A DNA stretch of 42,774 nucleotides from Pseudomonadota bacterium (GCA_022360315.1 JAKSDA010000146.1:1-42774); one strand, 5' to 3'; counted from the first letter of the stretch, positions 8,381-19,010 are shown. Program-made: numbers and translations. Notes: generated by a model not told the origin, from the sequence alone.

Positions 8381-8560
8381 TATCCGACGCGGTGCCCCCC
8401 GGTCATCTCGCGGTACGTGCTCTGAAACGAGCGATGCTGCCTACCTCGAATACCGCGCTCGAAACCCGAGAGCCATAGTCTCGCGTTACGGCCGTGCTTT
8501 GCCCGCCGAATGTGGCAGACTGTCCGTTATCGTGCTGGCACACACAGGATCTTCGCGAGC

Positions 8561-8782
8561 ATGCAACTCTACGTCGTGATCGATACTCAGGGTGACGGGC
8601 GTATCATGGGTGTCTTTGACAGCCGTGAGTCAGCAAACGAGTTGGTCGGCATCGATCCCAATTACTACAAGCTATACCCGTGCATGCTCAACGAGGTCAG
8701 CTCAACCTCTCTGCGTTGGGCTCGAACCGACGAACAGCGGAGCCGACTACAGCATGTAGCCACTCGATTGGCCAAAAAATGA
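8561..8782 (+). CDS. Small hypothetical protein, 73 aa
   Basis: A 73-aa cytosolic protein starting MQLYVVIDTQGDGRIMGVFD and containing SRESANELVGIDPNYYKLYP, with even amino acid use and no membrane segment. The pattern of a beta hairpin, a helix with SANEL and a second strand resembles small single-domain proteins. The frame is open to 8510, but those 17 residues look non-coding. No clear Shine-Dalgarno precedes the ATG at 8561. No family was recognised. It stands alone between a repeat-rich spacer and the CBS gene. Confidence 0.55.
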   Translation: MQLYVVIDTQGDGRIMGVFDSRESANELVGIDPNYYKLYPCMLNEVSSTSLRWARTDEQRSRLQHVATRLAKK

Positions 8783-8814
8783 ACGAGTAGCCTCCATTGT
8801 CGTACTTCCCAGGG

Positions 8815-8882
8815 TCGCTCGAATAGCCCGCCGTTCCACTCTGCAAGCACTCCGCTTCGTATCCCTTGCCGGAACGTCCGGC
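8815..8882. repeat. Dispersed repeat, copy A
   Basis: This ~68-bp block (tcgctcgaatagcc ... actccgcttcg ... cttgccggaacgtccg) aligns to 34178-34240 in the same orientation with small gaps, sharing tcgaatagcc, actccgcttcg, cttgcc and acgtccg. It lies in a gene-free spacer (8783-9111). It may be a small intergenic repeat family or two fossils of one gene; both copies give a related reading on the minus strand (GRPGKECEAE versus GRSGKGYEAE). Confidence 0.45.
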
Positions 8883-9111
8883 CAGCACAGATCATATTAC
8901 CGTGCGATGCTCGGCTCGTCCGGGACACTACGGAATTCGCCTGCGGTGCAGAACCTGCACGACCTGATCCGGGCAGGCGCACGAAATTCGCGTTTCTCAT
9001 GCCACTATTACGGGATTTTGTCCATGATCAGCACCGCCTATTTGGCAATGCGCTTGCATATACAAGCGATATGATTCACTTGATCGGCCTTCTTTGCGCG
9101 GAGAAGAACGA

Positions 9112-9594
9112 ATGAATCGATCGGTTCCCCCCGTTTCCGAGTGTATGACGTCCAACCCGCACACCGTCGCCAGCGACCAACCCCTTGCTGCGGCCCACCA
9201 GCTCATGCGTACTCACGCCATTCGCCATCTACCAGTGGTGGACGGTGGAAAACTCGTGGGGGTGGTTTCAATGGACGACCTCCATCTCATCGAAACTCTC
9301 AAGAATGTCGAGTTGCATAGCGTGCCGATCGCTGATGCCATGACCCCCGAGCCGTTCATCGTGGTAGCCGAGGAGCCGCTAGACAGGGTGCTCGAATACA
9401 TGATCGAGCACAAAATCGGCTCTGCCATTGTCATGGGGACATTTCAGTCCGGACAGGGAAACGCGGTCACGCCGTCGGTGACTACTGCTGAGCTGGGCGA
9501 CGGGGATGGAATGGAGCTAGTCGGTGTTTTTACCACCAGCGATGCAATGCAAACTCTTTTGCGTTTGCTCCGGCGATCTGATCCTCTGCATTGA
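9112..9594 (+). CDS. Two-CBS-domain protein
   Basis: 160 aa with a CBS pair: CBS1 at ~8-62 (ECMTSNPHTVA, RHLPVVDGGKLVGVVSMDD) and CBS2 at ~74-150 (DAMTPEPFIV, EHKIGSAIV, LVGVFTTSDAM). CBS pairs bind adenosine nucleotides and regulate a partner. In CBS2 a Gly/Thr-rich insertion of about 25 residues (FQSGQGNAVTPSVTT and on) splits the last strand from the others. The start ATG 9112 lies after ggagaagaacga. The next gene, an acyl-CoA ligase, starts 86 bases downstream, past a weak hairpin (ccccg/cggg, ~9605-9625), so a shared transcript is possible. Regulation of that ligase is only a suggestion from position. Confidence 0.85.
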   Translation: MNRSVPPVSECMTSNPHTVASDQPLAAAHQLMRTHAIRHLPVVDGGKLVGVVSMDDLHLIETLKNVELHSVPIADAMTPEPFIVVAEEPLDRVLEYMIEHKIGSAIVMGTFQSGQGNAVTPSVTTAELGDGDGMELVGVFTTSDAMQTLLRLLRRSDPLH

Positions 9595-9680
9595 TCAATT
9601 ACTGCTCCCCGGATTAGTTGCGGGGAAAGTTTACTTCCGGATGGCTAGGCCCGCCGCTACTCTATCCACCGGAGGTTTTG

Positions 9681-11675
9681 ATGTCTACATTCAGGCTGCC
9701 GCGCCTTGCCTCTGTCGAGGTTTCAGTCGTTCCGCTTGCCGATGGTGGCATGATCTTGCGCAACCCAATCCAGCTTTTGGAGTACCCGCGTCACCTCGGT
9801 CACTGGTTAAGGCATTGGGCAGACAAGGCACCCGATAGAACATTTTTGGCCGAACGCCCTGCCCGGCCGGGCCATCGGCTATCCGATCCACCGGACGTCC
9901 CAGCCAGGAATGCGAAGCGCAGTTCTCGCCGGGCGGAGCGGCCGGGCGGCCGGCTATTCGAGCGGTCAGACGACTGGCGACGGGTCAGCTTCGCGGCAGC
10001 GGCTCGTGCCGCCAACGCGATTGCCGGATCGCTCTTGGCCAGAGGACTGGGACCACAACGCCCACTGGCCATCCTATCCGGGAACAGTATCGATCACGCC
10101 CTGATCGCGCTGGGTGCAATGCAGGCCGGCGTACCGGTCGCTGCGATCTCGCCCGCATACTCACTGATGTCTGGAGATTTCAGCCGCCTTCGTTACGTAC
10201 TCGATCGACTTGCACCGGGTTTGATCTACGTCGAAGCAGTCGATCCGTTCGCCCCTGCACTGGACTCAGTCTATCGAGATTTGCACGAGGTCCTGTGCGA
10301 TGTGCAGATCGTCGCCAGTAATCCCGAACAGACCGGGCAAGATACCCGTTCAGATTCTCCGTGGATCGATCGAATTACTCCTCTCGCCGATCTGGTTGCG
10401 GCCACCCCCGGCCCCGATGTCGAACGGGCATTTACCGAGGTGGGACCCGAATCAGTAGCCAAAATTCTGTTCACATCGGGATCTACAGGGATGCCCAAAG
10501 GAGTCATCAATACACAACGTATGTTGTGCAGCAACCAGCAGGCGATCGCGCAGTGCTGGCCATTTGTCGAGGATCGCCCGCCAATGTTGGTGGATTGGCT
10601 GCCGTGGAGTCACACTTTTGGAGCCAACCACAATTTTAACCTCATCCTGCGCAACGGCGGCACACTGTACATCGACGCCGGCAAGCCGCTGCCCGGCGCA
10701 ATTGCCGAGACAGTGGCGAATCTGCGCGAAGTGAGCCCGACAATTTATTTTAATGTGCCGCGAGGATTCGATGTTCTTTTGCATTTTCTGGAGAATGATA
10801 ACGCGCTGTGCGAGACTTTCTTTGCCCGGCTGGACGCCATCTTCTACGCTGGCGCTGCTCTGTCGCAGAGTTCGTGGCAGCGCCTTGAGGCGCTATCACT
10901 TGCTGTCCGCGGTGAGCGAACATTGATGCTCAGCGCGTGGGGGGCGACCGAAACTGCGCCGATGGCTACCATGGTGTACTATCCGATCGAGCGCGCAGGA
11001 GTGATAGGAACACCCGCACCCGGCTGTGAAATCAAGCTCGCGCCCAGCCACGATAAGCTCGAGCTGCGTGTCCGCGGCCCCAACGTAACTCCAGGCTACT
11101 GGCGGCCCCGGGATGATGAGCGGCTGCCGGTAGACCGCGATGGGTTTTTGCGTATGGGCGATGCCGGCTGCCTGGCCGATCGTGACCGACCCGAGCAGGG
11201 TGTGGTCTTTGACGGGCGGATCAGTGAGAATTTTAAGCTGTCGAGTGGCACCTGGGTAGACGTCGGTCGGTTGCGTGTGGCTGTCATCACCGCTGGTGCG
11301 CCAGCCATTCAAGATGCTGTGATCACTGGACACGATCGCGACGAGATCGGTCTTCTGGTCTTTCCCAGTCCGGCCGGATGTCGATCACTATGCCTGGACG
11401 CTGGCAATGAAACGACGCTCGCCGAACTCGTCCGTCGTCCACAAGTGCGCCGCCGTGTCATTGCCGGGCTGCAGGCGTACAATCGAGACCACCCGCACAG
11501 CAGCACGCGCGTCGCGCGACTCATTCTTCTGGCCGAGCCGCCATCGATCGACAGCGGCGAGATCACCGACAAGGGCTATATCAACCAGCGCACCGTGCTC
11601 ACCCGCCGAGCGGCGATGGTCGAGCAGCTATACGGAGACAACACCGCCGGTGTGCTCATTGTCGATCCGCAATAG
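9681..11675 (+). CDS. Feruloyl-CoA synthase-like acyl-CoA ligase
   Basis: 664 aa, ANL superfamily (AMP-forming). It begins with the N-terminal pattern of feruloyl-CoA synthases ([20 protein letters not shown]), then GDxLxRxLSxxWx-type motifs, the ATP loop [13 protein letters not shown] at ~261-273, [28 protein letters not shown] and [17 protein letters not shown]. The expected reaction is ATP + CoA + a hydroxycinnamate giving the CoA thioester, for aromatic acid breakdown. About residues 60-100 form an Arg/Pro-rich insertion ([17 protein letters not shown]) that the family does not normally have. GGAGG five bases before ATG 9681 fixes the start. No feruloyl-CoA hydratase/aldolase is nearby, so the true substrate is uncertain. 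It converges with the next gene across 31 bases. Confidence 0.87.
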   Translation: MSTFRLPRLASVEVSVVPLADGGMILRNPIQLLEYPRHLGHWLRHWADKAPDRTFLAERPARPGHRLSDPPDVPARNAKRSSRRAERPGGRLFERSDDWRRVSFAAAARAANAIAGSLLARGLGPQRPLAILSGNSIDHALIALGAMQAGVPVAAISPAYSLMSGDFSRLRYVLDRLAPGLIYVEAVDPFAPALDSVYRDLHEVLCDVQIVASNPEQTGQDTRSDSPWIDRITPLADLVAATPGPDVERAFTEVGPESVAKILFTSGSTGMPKGVINTQRMLCSNQQAIAQCWPFVEDRPPMLVDWLPWSHTFGANHNFNLILRNGGTLYIDAGKPLPGAIAETVANLREVSPTIYFNVPRGFDVLLHFLENDNALCETFFARLDAIFYAGAALSQSSWQRLEALSLAVRGERTLMLSAWGATETAPMATMVYYPIERAGVIGTPAPGCEIKLAPSHDKLELRVRGPNVTPGYWRPRDDERLPVDRDGFLRMGDAGCLADRDRPEQGVVFDGRISENFKLSSGTWVDVGRLRVAVITAGAPAIQDAVITGHDRDEIGLLVFPSPAGCRSLCLDAGNETTLAELVRRPQVRRRVIAGLQAYNRDHPHSSTRVARLILLAEPPSIDSGEITDKGYINQRTVLTRRAAMVEQLYGDNTAGVLIVDPQ

Positions 11676-11706
11676 ACCGTAGAAACAAGACCGGCGATTT
11701 GCCAGG

Positions 11707-12336
11707 TCAGGCCGTGCGCGGCAGCTGTTTGCGGGCGCGAAGCAGTCTTTGCCGGGCCGCGGCGTGGGAGATTCCATGTCGCTCGCCGATCTCGCGTGCG
11801 TTCATGCCCTGAGCACTGGACAAAAGTATTTCGCGATCGCGAGCATCGACTGCCTGCAGGAGTTCTTGTAACTCTGCGGCGCTCTGCTGGGTCGGCTCGA
11901 CCGCGCCAGGTCCAGGCGCTGCCGCAGCAATGCGCTCGTGGCGGCGCTCTTTGCGCATGAGGCTCCGCTGCGCGTTGCGCACCGCTTTTTGCACCGATTG
12001 GGGCGAGCGCGGGTACTGATCCCACACGCGCGTCGCTCCCCCCGGCATCTCGAGCCAGCGAGCCGCTAGATCCGAGATGGCCTCCATAACGTGATCAGAA
12101 CCGCGATTTCCAGCGGCGCGAAAAGCCGCTCTTTTGGCCATCTCGGTCAAAAACTCACCGTATGTCTGCGACGCTCGCTCCTCGTCAGGCTGCCCGACAG
12201 CGCTTTCGAGACGATCGGCGTCGACCGATCCACCAGCGCCGCTCGATGACTGAGCAGCTGTGCGTTGGCCGGCCGGCAACAGCGCGGCCAGGGTCAGGGG
12301 AATGAGCAGCTTGGAGACAGTTCTCGAGTTTCGCAT
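11707..12336 (-). CDS. Sigma-70-like region 4 protein with signal-peptide-like N-terminus
   Basis: 209 aa from ATG 12336. The C-terminus (~155-205) is a sigma region 4 / LuxR-type HTH: LLQAVDARDREILLSSAQGM, ISHAAARQRLLRARKQL. The middle (~60-125) could be a divergent sigma region 2. The N-terminus (MRNSRTVSKLLIPLTLAALL, then PAGQRTAAQ) reads as a Sec signal peptide or a membrane anchor, strange for a DNA-binding protein. The only other plausible start is ATG in MAKRAAF (~12149), with ggtgag about eleven bases before. No anti-sigma gene is nearby. The export signal could be a chance reading if translation begins at the inner ATG. It could also be real, making the protein a membrane-tethered regulator. 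Confidence 0.6.
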   Translation of the reverse strand: MRNSRTVSKLLIPLTLAALLPAGQRTAAQSSSGAGGSVDADRLESAVGQPDEERASQTYGEFLTEMAKRAAFRAAGNRGSDHVMEAISDLAARWLEMPGGATRVWDQYPRSPQSVQKAVRNAQRSLMRKERRHERIAAAAPGPGAVEPTQQSAAELQELLQAVDARDREILLSSAQGMNAREIGERHGISHAAARQRLLRARKQLPRTA

Positions 12337-12606
12337 CAGTCTTCTATGCGTTGTCATCCCAGCTCGCATTGTCAAGGGGCAACCACCGCCCGCGCCCCAA
12401 TGGGTCGCAGCGCAAAAAAAATTGTCACAGCTCCCGACCGCCGGAGCGTGATCGCAACAGAAGAACGCGAGAGCGCTGCAACTCGCAAGCTCGGCGGCCG
12501 AGCAATCACCCGGGCGCCGGACCAACAGGACATAAGACGACGACAGGAAAAACGGGGAATACGATGGAGAATTATCACAAGCATCTTCGTGTGACCGACT
12601 CCCACT

Positions 12607-12629
12607 ACCCAACTCGATATCAGTTGGGT
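12607..12629. promoter_or_regulatory. Perfect inverted repeat in a gene-free spacer
   Basis: acccaact (12607-12614) and agttgggt (12622-12629) form an 8-bp perfect inverted repeat around cgatatc. There is no T-run after it on either strand, so it is unlikely to be a terminator. It lies between two divergent genes (12336 leftward, 13131 rightward) and could be an operator. The rest of the spacer 12337-13130 holds overlapping Arg/Ser-rich ORFs on both strands with no recognisable product. Confidence 0.35.
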
Positions 12630-13130
12630 ACAGATCGTAGAGTTATGACGATTGCACCGGTCGCCGTGCCCGGGCACTTTCGCCACAGGGTGCCCCGGTA
12701 TGCTCCGCGGGCTCCTCGTTCGCGCCTCGCCAGCTGCGAGCCGCGCCCCTCTGGCCCGGTCCAATTTTCGAGCTTGGCTCTCGCATGGATCAGACGGCTG
12801 CGAGGTGTTACCAGGCAGCGAGCCAGAGACCATCCGTCACGATGACTGACCGGCGAGCCCGGTCGAGGCCACCGCGTCAGCAGTCATGCGATCACGCGAG
12901 CGACCATTGCCGGCGCGACTCTGTCAGTGTGTGCAGGTCGATCAGGGATCGACCGTCAGAGTCATGGCTTCCAGGAACGCATTGTTGCCGCGGTACCGCT
13001 GTCGCACGAGCTCTGTGCTGCAGACACCACCCGGCCAGATCATCGATAGAAGTTGCCAGGCGCCCCGGTGCTGAATACCGCGGACAGGCAAATCCTTGAC
13101 ATCCCGGGCATGGGTCGCTGTACTCCGGTC

Positions 13131-13850
13131 ATGGGTGCAGCCCTCTCCTTGCTCGTGATCCTTACCCTTTCAATTCTTTTCATACGGGTTGCATCAGTCG
13201 CCCTTCGCATCACCGGACTGCCCGATGAAGTAGCCCGCTTTCAGGCGCGCTCGGCGTTTACCGGCGCCGGTTTCACCACTGCGGAATCCGAGGCGATCGT
13301 CAATTACCCGGTGCGCCGGCGCATCGTCGGGGTCCTCATGATTGTCGGCAATCTGGGTCTGGTCAGCGTGATGGCGGCGCTCATTCTGTCTTTCGTCAAC
13401 GTCGAGGCCGCGATGGGTGCGTATTTCGAGCAGATCGTGTGGTTAGTGGGTGTCCTTTTGGTTTTGTGGATTGTGATTCTCAATCCGCTCTCCGATCGCA
13501 TCATGTGCGTCACCATGGAAAAGCTCTTACGCCGAGTGACCAGTCTCAAAGACAAACGACCGATTACCCGCTTGCAGGTCGTCAACGGCTACAGTGTGGC
13601 CGAGCATCGAGTCGACCGCGAAACCTGCCTGGCCGGCAAACACCTGGACGAGATCGGCCTCGGCGATTCGGGCTTGCTGCCCATTGGAATCAAACAGAGC
13701 AGCGGAACCTATATCCACCAGCCGTCGAGTGATCTCGTACTCAATACAGAAGACGTCCTAGTCCTCTACGGTGCCGACGACGGCCACGCCGCCTTTGCCC
13801 GGCAATGCAGTGCCGAACCAAAGGCAAGCCTCGTATCAAACCAGCCTTGA
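13131..13850 (+). CDS. TrkA-C (RCK_C) domain membrane protein
   Basis: 239 aa from ATG 13131. Membrane helices at ~4-25, ~64-88 and ~102-120, separated by the short cytosolic loop RFQARSAFTGAGFTTAESE. A TrkA-C / RCK_C regulatory domain follows at ~150-220 (RETCLAGKHLDEIGLGDSGL, DLVLNTEDVLVLYG). Such domains bind small ligands and gate K+ or anion transporters; here the membrane part is too small to be a full pore, so it may be a subunit or sensor. An alternative start lies at 13110, also ATG, adding seven residues. Neither has a strong ribosome binding site. The stop overlaps the convergent methyltransferase gene by 15 bases. Confidence 0.75.
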   Translation: MGAALSLLVILTLSILFIRVASVALRITGLPDEVARFQARSAFTGAGFTTAESEAIVNYPVRRRIVGVLMIVGNLGLVSVMAALILSFVNVEAAMGAYFEQIVWLVGVLLVLWIVILNPLSDRIMCVTMEKLLRRVTSLKDKRPITRLQVVNGYSVAEHRVDRETCLAGKHLDEIGLGDSGLLPIGIKQSSGTYIHQPSSDLVLNTEDVLVLYGADDGHAAFARQCSAEPKASLVSNQP

Positions 13851-14549
13851 CCTTGGCTTCTGCCACACCATGGCAAAGCTGACCGGCTTGTCGATATGAC
13901 GCCGCCACGGCGGATCGCGCTGCACCCACACGGTATCGACGATTCGCTCGTGCATCTCGGCCAGGAGCCAGCTATTTTGCACGGCGGCGGTCACGTGATC
14001 GCTGAAAAAATGGACGTAGTTCTGGATCGCTTTGTTGCAGCCGGTTTCGTCCTTGAAATGGGTGGGTATGCCGGAGATCAAGAAAAACGGATGATATCCG
14101 ACCAGCACGAAATGGCCGCGCGGCCGCAGCAGGCGATCGACTTCTCCATAGGCTCGATGCAGATCCGGGATATGCCCGATGGACAGGCAGTTGACGACCA
14201 GGTCGGCGCACGCGCCAGGCAGCGACGTCGCTCGAATGTCCTCGCGGAGCAAACGGCGATACACCCCCTTGGCCTCGGCCCGGGCCATCATCTCGGGTGT
14301 CATGTCGACTCCGTCGATGACGGTCACGCCATGCTCTGCCAGCCAGGCTCCGATTCGGCCGGTTCCACAGGCGAGATCGACCGCTTCTCCCACCCTGCTC
14401 CAATCCACGCTATTGATGCGGTCGAGCAGCACGATGTCGAGGTTGCCGTCTAGTTGCGTGTCGTAGAGGTGAGACCATGCCCGATATCCATCGGCCACCG
14501 AGAGCGTCTCGTAGTGTCGGGCGTCGTATCTGGCGAAGTCTGTTGCCAT
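13836..14549 (-). CDS. Class I SAM-dependent methyltransferase
   Basis: 237 aa. Motif I is VDLACGTGRIG (57-67), with the ribose-binding Asp in VDMT (~82), then DLVVNCLSIGHIPDL and LLRPRGHFVLVGYHP. This is a small-molecule type methyltransferase without an extra targeting domain; substrate unknown. The C-terminus has WVQRDPPWRRHIDKPVSFAM. No clear Shine-Dalgarno is present, so the ATG at 14549 is chosen as the first. The 3' ends of this gene and the TrkA-C gene overlap by 15 bases. A palindromic element follows the upstream side at 14618. Confidence 0.88.
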   Translation of the reverse strand: MATDFARYDARHYETLSVADGYRAWSHLYDTQLDGNLDIVLLDRINSVDWSRVGEAVDLACGTGRIGAWLAEHGVTVIDGVDMTPEMMARAEAKGVYRRLLREDIRATSLPGACADLVVNCLSIGHIPDLHRAYGEVDRLLRPRGHFVLVGYHPFFLISGIPTHFKDETGCNKAIQNYVHFFSDHVTAAVQNSWLLAEMHERIVDTVWVQRDPPWRRHIDKPVSFAMVWQKPRSRLV

Positions 14550-14617
14550 GACTTCAAATTACCCGTTTCTGAACGGACCGCCAATAGCCCTTCCTGCCGG
14601 TACTTTTCGACTCGTGC

Positions 14618-14797
14618 TTACCCTACTTGATTAGGCCTGTTTCGCACCAGAATGGCTGCGGTGGCCATCTGCGGTGTTGTTTCTGCGCTTCCGGCGCTCA
14701 TTTATTTCAATAAACTGCGCTCCGGTTCTCGAAACGCCTTGCAGCTGGCCATCCTCGCTCATTCTGGCACTGAAACATTCCTAATCAAGTAGGGTTA
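14618..14797. mobile_element. MITE-like palindromic element, ~180 bp
   Basis: accctacttgattagg (14620-14635) is the perfect reverse complement of 14780-14795. Inward the arms continue to match in blocks: gtttc/gaaac, ccagaatg/cattctgg (14648-14655 and 14760-14767), tggcca, ccgg/cgctcc and a centre near ttatttcaataaa. The whole is one long imperfect hairpin without coding capacity. Its right end touches the TAA stop of the J-domain gene, so it apparently supplies that stop codon. The build is like the element at 1-153, but the terminal sequence differs. No clear target duplication was identified. Confidence 0.7.
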
Positions 14798-15424
14798 CTT
14801 GTTCTTCAGATACTGCTCGAGCTCGTTATAGGCCTGAGTGACTCGCATGGAGAGTTCGGTGGCGGCCTTTTGCTTCTTGGGGGTGCCGACGTGACGATCC
14901 GGATGATACTTGCGCATCAGCTTGCGATACGACGCCTTGACCTCGTCAAAACTGGCCCCGTAGGGCAAGTTGAGCACCTTGTAGTACTCGGCGATCTTCT
15001 CGTCCTGACGCTGAAACGGAAACCCGCTGGCCTTCCGGCGGCCGCCTCCCGAGGGTCGTGACTGCCGGCGCGCCGACTCGGCAGTGCGCCGCGCCTGCTC
15101 CTTGACCCGGCGGAAAGCATCTTCCTGCTCTTTCTCGGCCTCACGGGCCCGCTTGTCCCGTACGGCGCGAATTCGCGCCGCACGTTCCTCGGCGAGTTTG
15201 ACCCGGCGTTGCTTCGCGTCGGGCGCGGCACTGGCCAGACGCGCTCGCGGATTGTCCCGCGCACTGGTTGGATTGGCCTTGTGCGCCGCGACACGGCGGT
15301 CGAGCTCGCGCTGCAGGGCCAGTTCGTCGACGTGTGATAGCGGCGTATCATCGGCGGCGATCTTGTCGATGACCGAGTTTATCCCCGTGCGCGCGCCATC
15401 AATGATCCGGCGGGTGATACTCAC
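14795..15424 (-). CDS. C-terminal J-domain protein
   Basis: 209 aa. The last third (~143-205) is a J domain: DEKIAEYYKVLNLPYGASFD, then YRKLMRKYHPDRH with HPD at 174-176. J domains stimulate DnaK ATPase. Residues ~70-120 are a charged Arg/Glu/Ala-rich helix (likely coiled coil), followed by a GGGRR linker. No zinc finger or substrate-binding domain is present, so it is a specialised co-chaperone and not DnaJ. The first segment has no known domain. It starts 13 bases downstream of the RNase G stop, on the same strand, so co-transcription with that gene is likely. The stop TAA lies in the end of the palindromic element. Confidence 0.85.
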   Translation of the reverse strand: MSITRRIIDGARTGINSVIDKIAADDTPLSHVDELALQRELDRRVAAHKANPTSARDNPRARLASAAPDAKQRRVKLAEERAARIRAVRDKRAREAEKEQEDAFRRVKEQARRTAESARRQSRPSGGGRRKASGFPFQRQDEKIAEYYKVLNLPYGASFDEVKASYRKLMRKYHPDRHVGTPKKQKAATELSMRVTQAYNELEQYLKNK

Positions 15425-15436
15425 AGTGCGATTCTC

Positions 15437-17086
<1,650 letters not shown>

Positions 17087-17442
17087 TCATTTCGCTAAGG
17101 TTGGGCCTCTACTGAGGGCTATTGACCACCGAGGGGTGACAAAGATGTCCTGATCCCTCCGCGTAAAAGCAGTCAGTGCAGCCCGTCGGTAGCATGGCTA
17201 GTCCAGAAACACAAGAGATCGCGTGGGTTTTCGGGTTTGGCCTGGAGGTTGCTAATTAGGAAGGACGTTAGATTCGCTTCTCAGTCTTACTCGGTAGTTA
17301 GTCTGCGCTTCCAACTAGTTAGAATTCACTTGCTCAATAATTACCCAGGCAGTAATTGGCCTTACCATTTTTCTATTAAATCTCATTAACTTAAACTAGC
17401 TACTCTTAATTATTAGACTTTCTGTGGAGTTGGATGATGAAG

Positions 17443-17475
17443 GCCTCCGGATCGGGACCGGAGGCTTTCGTATTT
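17443..17475 (+). terminator. Rho-independent terminator of an unidentified transcript
   Basis: gcctccgg (17443-17450), loop atcggga, ccggaggc (17458-17465), then ttt and after cgta a second T run. It is a strong 8-bp stem with no gene on the plus strand upstream of it. The preceding ~150 bases (17280-17440) are AT-rich, with a small hairpin aattac/gtaatt near 17340-17358. A short untranslated RNA ending here is possible, but no promoter was identified. The rest of 17087-18197 holds long opposing ORFs without a recognisable product; a 146-codon minus-strand ORF (17625-18065) is the least unlikely. Confidence 0.6.
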
Positions 17476-18197
17476 TTCGGATCCTGTCGGGGCATCGGGT
17501 TCCCATGTGGCGGAATCCAGGGACTTCGAAACAGTCTGGCTGGGCCAGCTCCCTGTTATTCTAGCGTTAAAAACAACAGTCTCCCCACATTATTCCACAC
17601 AATCGGTAGATATGCTCATCAACCCTACCAGTTCCCGGCAATTCCAGGGAAATCGGCAAGTGGCTTGAGTCTCGCTGTAAACTTGCTGTGGTCTGTGAGT
17701 CCGGTCAGAGGGGGGACAGTTGTCCCCAGCGCTCGCTGCGGGCTACTGCGATTTGGTGGCTGGTCGGCTAGCCAGCCCGGGCTAGTCCGCTCCCGAACCC
17801 TGACAGCCAGGTCCATTGCACCCTCCTCAGATTTTCCTACCTTTTGGTGTGGCGCGAGAAATTGCCCGATCGCCGTCCTCGCTGCCCGCGCTCTATGTGC
17901 CAGCACAGCGCCGATGAAATCGCCATCGCGGTCACGCGATACAGCGGAGCATGTCACGGTCAGGTGGTGAGAGTTCGAAGGCGCTCGGAGCGACCGTTGC
18001 GACTCGCGCCCGACGTCGAATACTATGCTCTGGGTATAGCTTGTGATGGGTAGTCTGGTAACCACGGGGCACTTGCTGTGATGAAACCAAACTCTACAGT
18101 CTCACCTCGTTCGTGCAACACAAGCCAGACGAGGTGGATGCGAGGAATCCCGCGGAGTGTGCACGAAGTACGTAAGCATCCAACACAGTATCGTGCC

Positions 18198-18815
18198 GTG
18201 GTACGCAGATCAGGTGACATTGCATCGCTCTATTGCGTCATCGCGCTTTGTGTTATTTCATGCTCCAGTAATGCAGCACCTGAGAATACTGCAACAAGTC
18301 CCGAGACGATATACAAGGCATTGACAGATAATTTTCCTCGACTTTCGGGACCAGAAACAGAATTGCTGATGGAACTGGGGCTATGTGTAGATGAATTGAG
18401 TTTAATTCACGGAGAAGATAACATTGAATACGATTATTGTGACTCGAGAGAGTATCGAATAATCAAGCTAGCCGGCAGTGGGCATAGCTTCGATGTGGTA
18501 GCAATTGAAACCAGTAGCACGCACTACGCGGGTTCGGGCGGTAATAGGGTCTATATTTATCGGTTAGATGGTAAAAAGTACACTGAGTGTCGGACTTTTC
18601 AGGGGTTTGTCAAAGGGGTAAGAAAAAAGCAATTTACTAATCCTGATATTGTCGTTGCACATTATGACAAAAAAGTAGGAGAGGTTTTAATTTCCCATTG
18701 TTGGAAAAATAAAAACTACGCTCCTTGTCAATTGTTAGCCATCAACCAAAAAATAATTGCTCCTGAAAAGTATGACTCCTTGTATCGAAAGTATATTGTA
18801 AATTTCGGATGGTAA
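18198..18815 (+). CDS. AT-rich lipoprotein, possible foreign gene
   Basis: Starting at GTG 18198 the product is 205 aa with a lipoprotein signal: basic VVRRSGD, a hydrophobic stretch, and the lipobox VISC. The mature part is unknown, with several Cys (LGLCVDELS, YDYCDSRE, YTECRTF, SHCWKNKNYAPC), which might form disulfides, and a beta-rich middle (GSGGNRVYIYRLDGKKYTEC). Its codons are AT-rich (many AAA, ATT, TTA), in clear contrast to all neighbours, so recent horizontal acquisition is suspected. The frame also stays open back to 18078, but those residues look non-coding. No Shine-Dalgarno was seen. Family and function are unknown. Confidence 0.65.
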   Translation: MVRRSGDIASLYCVIALCVISCSSNAAPENTATSPETIYKALTDNFPRLSGPETELLMELGLCVDELSLIHGEDNIEYDYCDSREYRIIKLAGSGHSFDVVAIETSSTHYAGSGGNRVYIYRLDGKKYTECRTFQGFVKGVRKKQFTNPDIVVAHYDKKVGEVLISHCWKNKNYAPCQLLAINQKIIAPEKYDSLYRKYIVNFGW

Positions 18816-19010
18816 CTGTGGAGATCCCAACTGGGCTGCACTGGCGACCTGGGCGATCTCAAGAAACGACACTGGGTGTCGTGGTGCCACCGGGCGACGA
18901 TGGCCAGGGTCAATCGAGGCCTGCAAATATCGACAGGAACGAACCTCAAGGATACATTCGCCGCAATTAGACCAAAGATCGACCAGTTGCTAGAACATCG
19001 ATACCGATAG
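18816..19010 (+). pseudogene. C-terminal remnant of an unknown gene before nadC
   Basis: After the lipoprotein stop the same frame reads on as GCTGDLGDLKKRHWVSWCHR, then ATMARVNRGLQISTGTNL and KDTFAAIRPKIDQLLEHRYR to TAG at 19008-19010. The reading is compact, helix-rich and natural, unlike chance sequence. No start remains unless the internal ATG near 18897 is used, giving only ~37 residues. I take it to be the tail of the gene that originally preceded nadC, cut by insertion of the AT-rich lipoprotein gene (inference). Confidence 0.4.

Noticed and set aside
12351..12845. Overlapping ORFs on both strands
   Set aside because: All are Arg/Ser/Pro-rich and mutually overlapping; none has a ribosome binding site or recognisable motif.
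17625..18065. 146-codon minus-strand ORF in the gene-free spacer
   Set aside because: The reading is plausible in part, but no start signal, family or codon pattern supports it.
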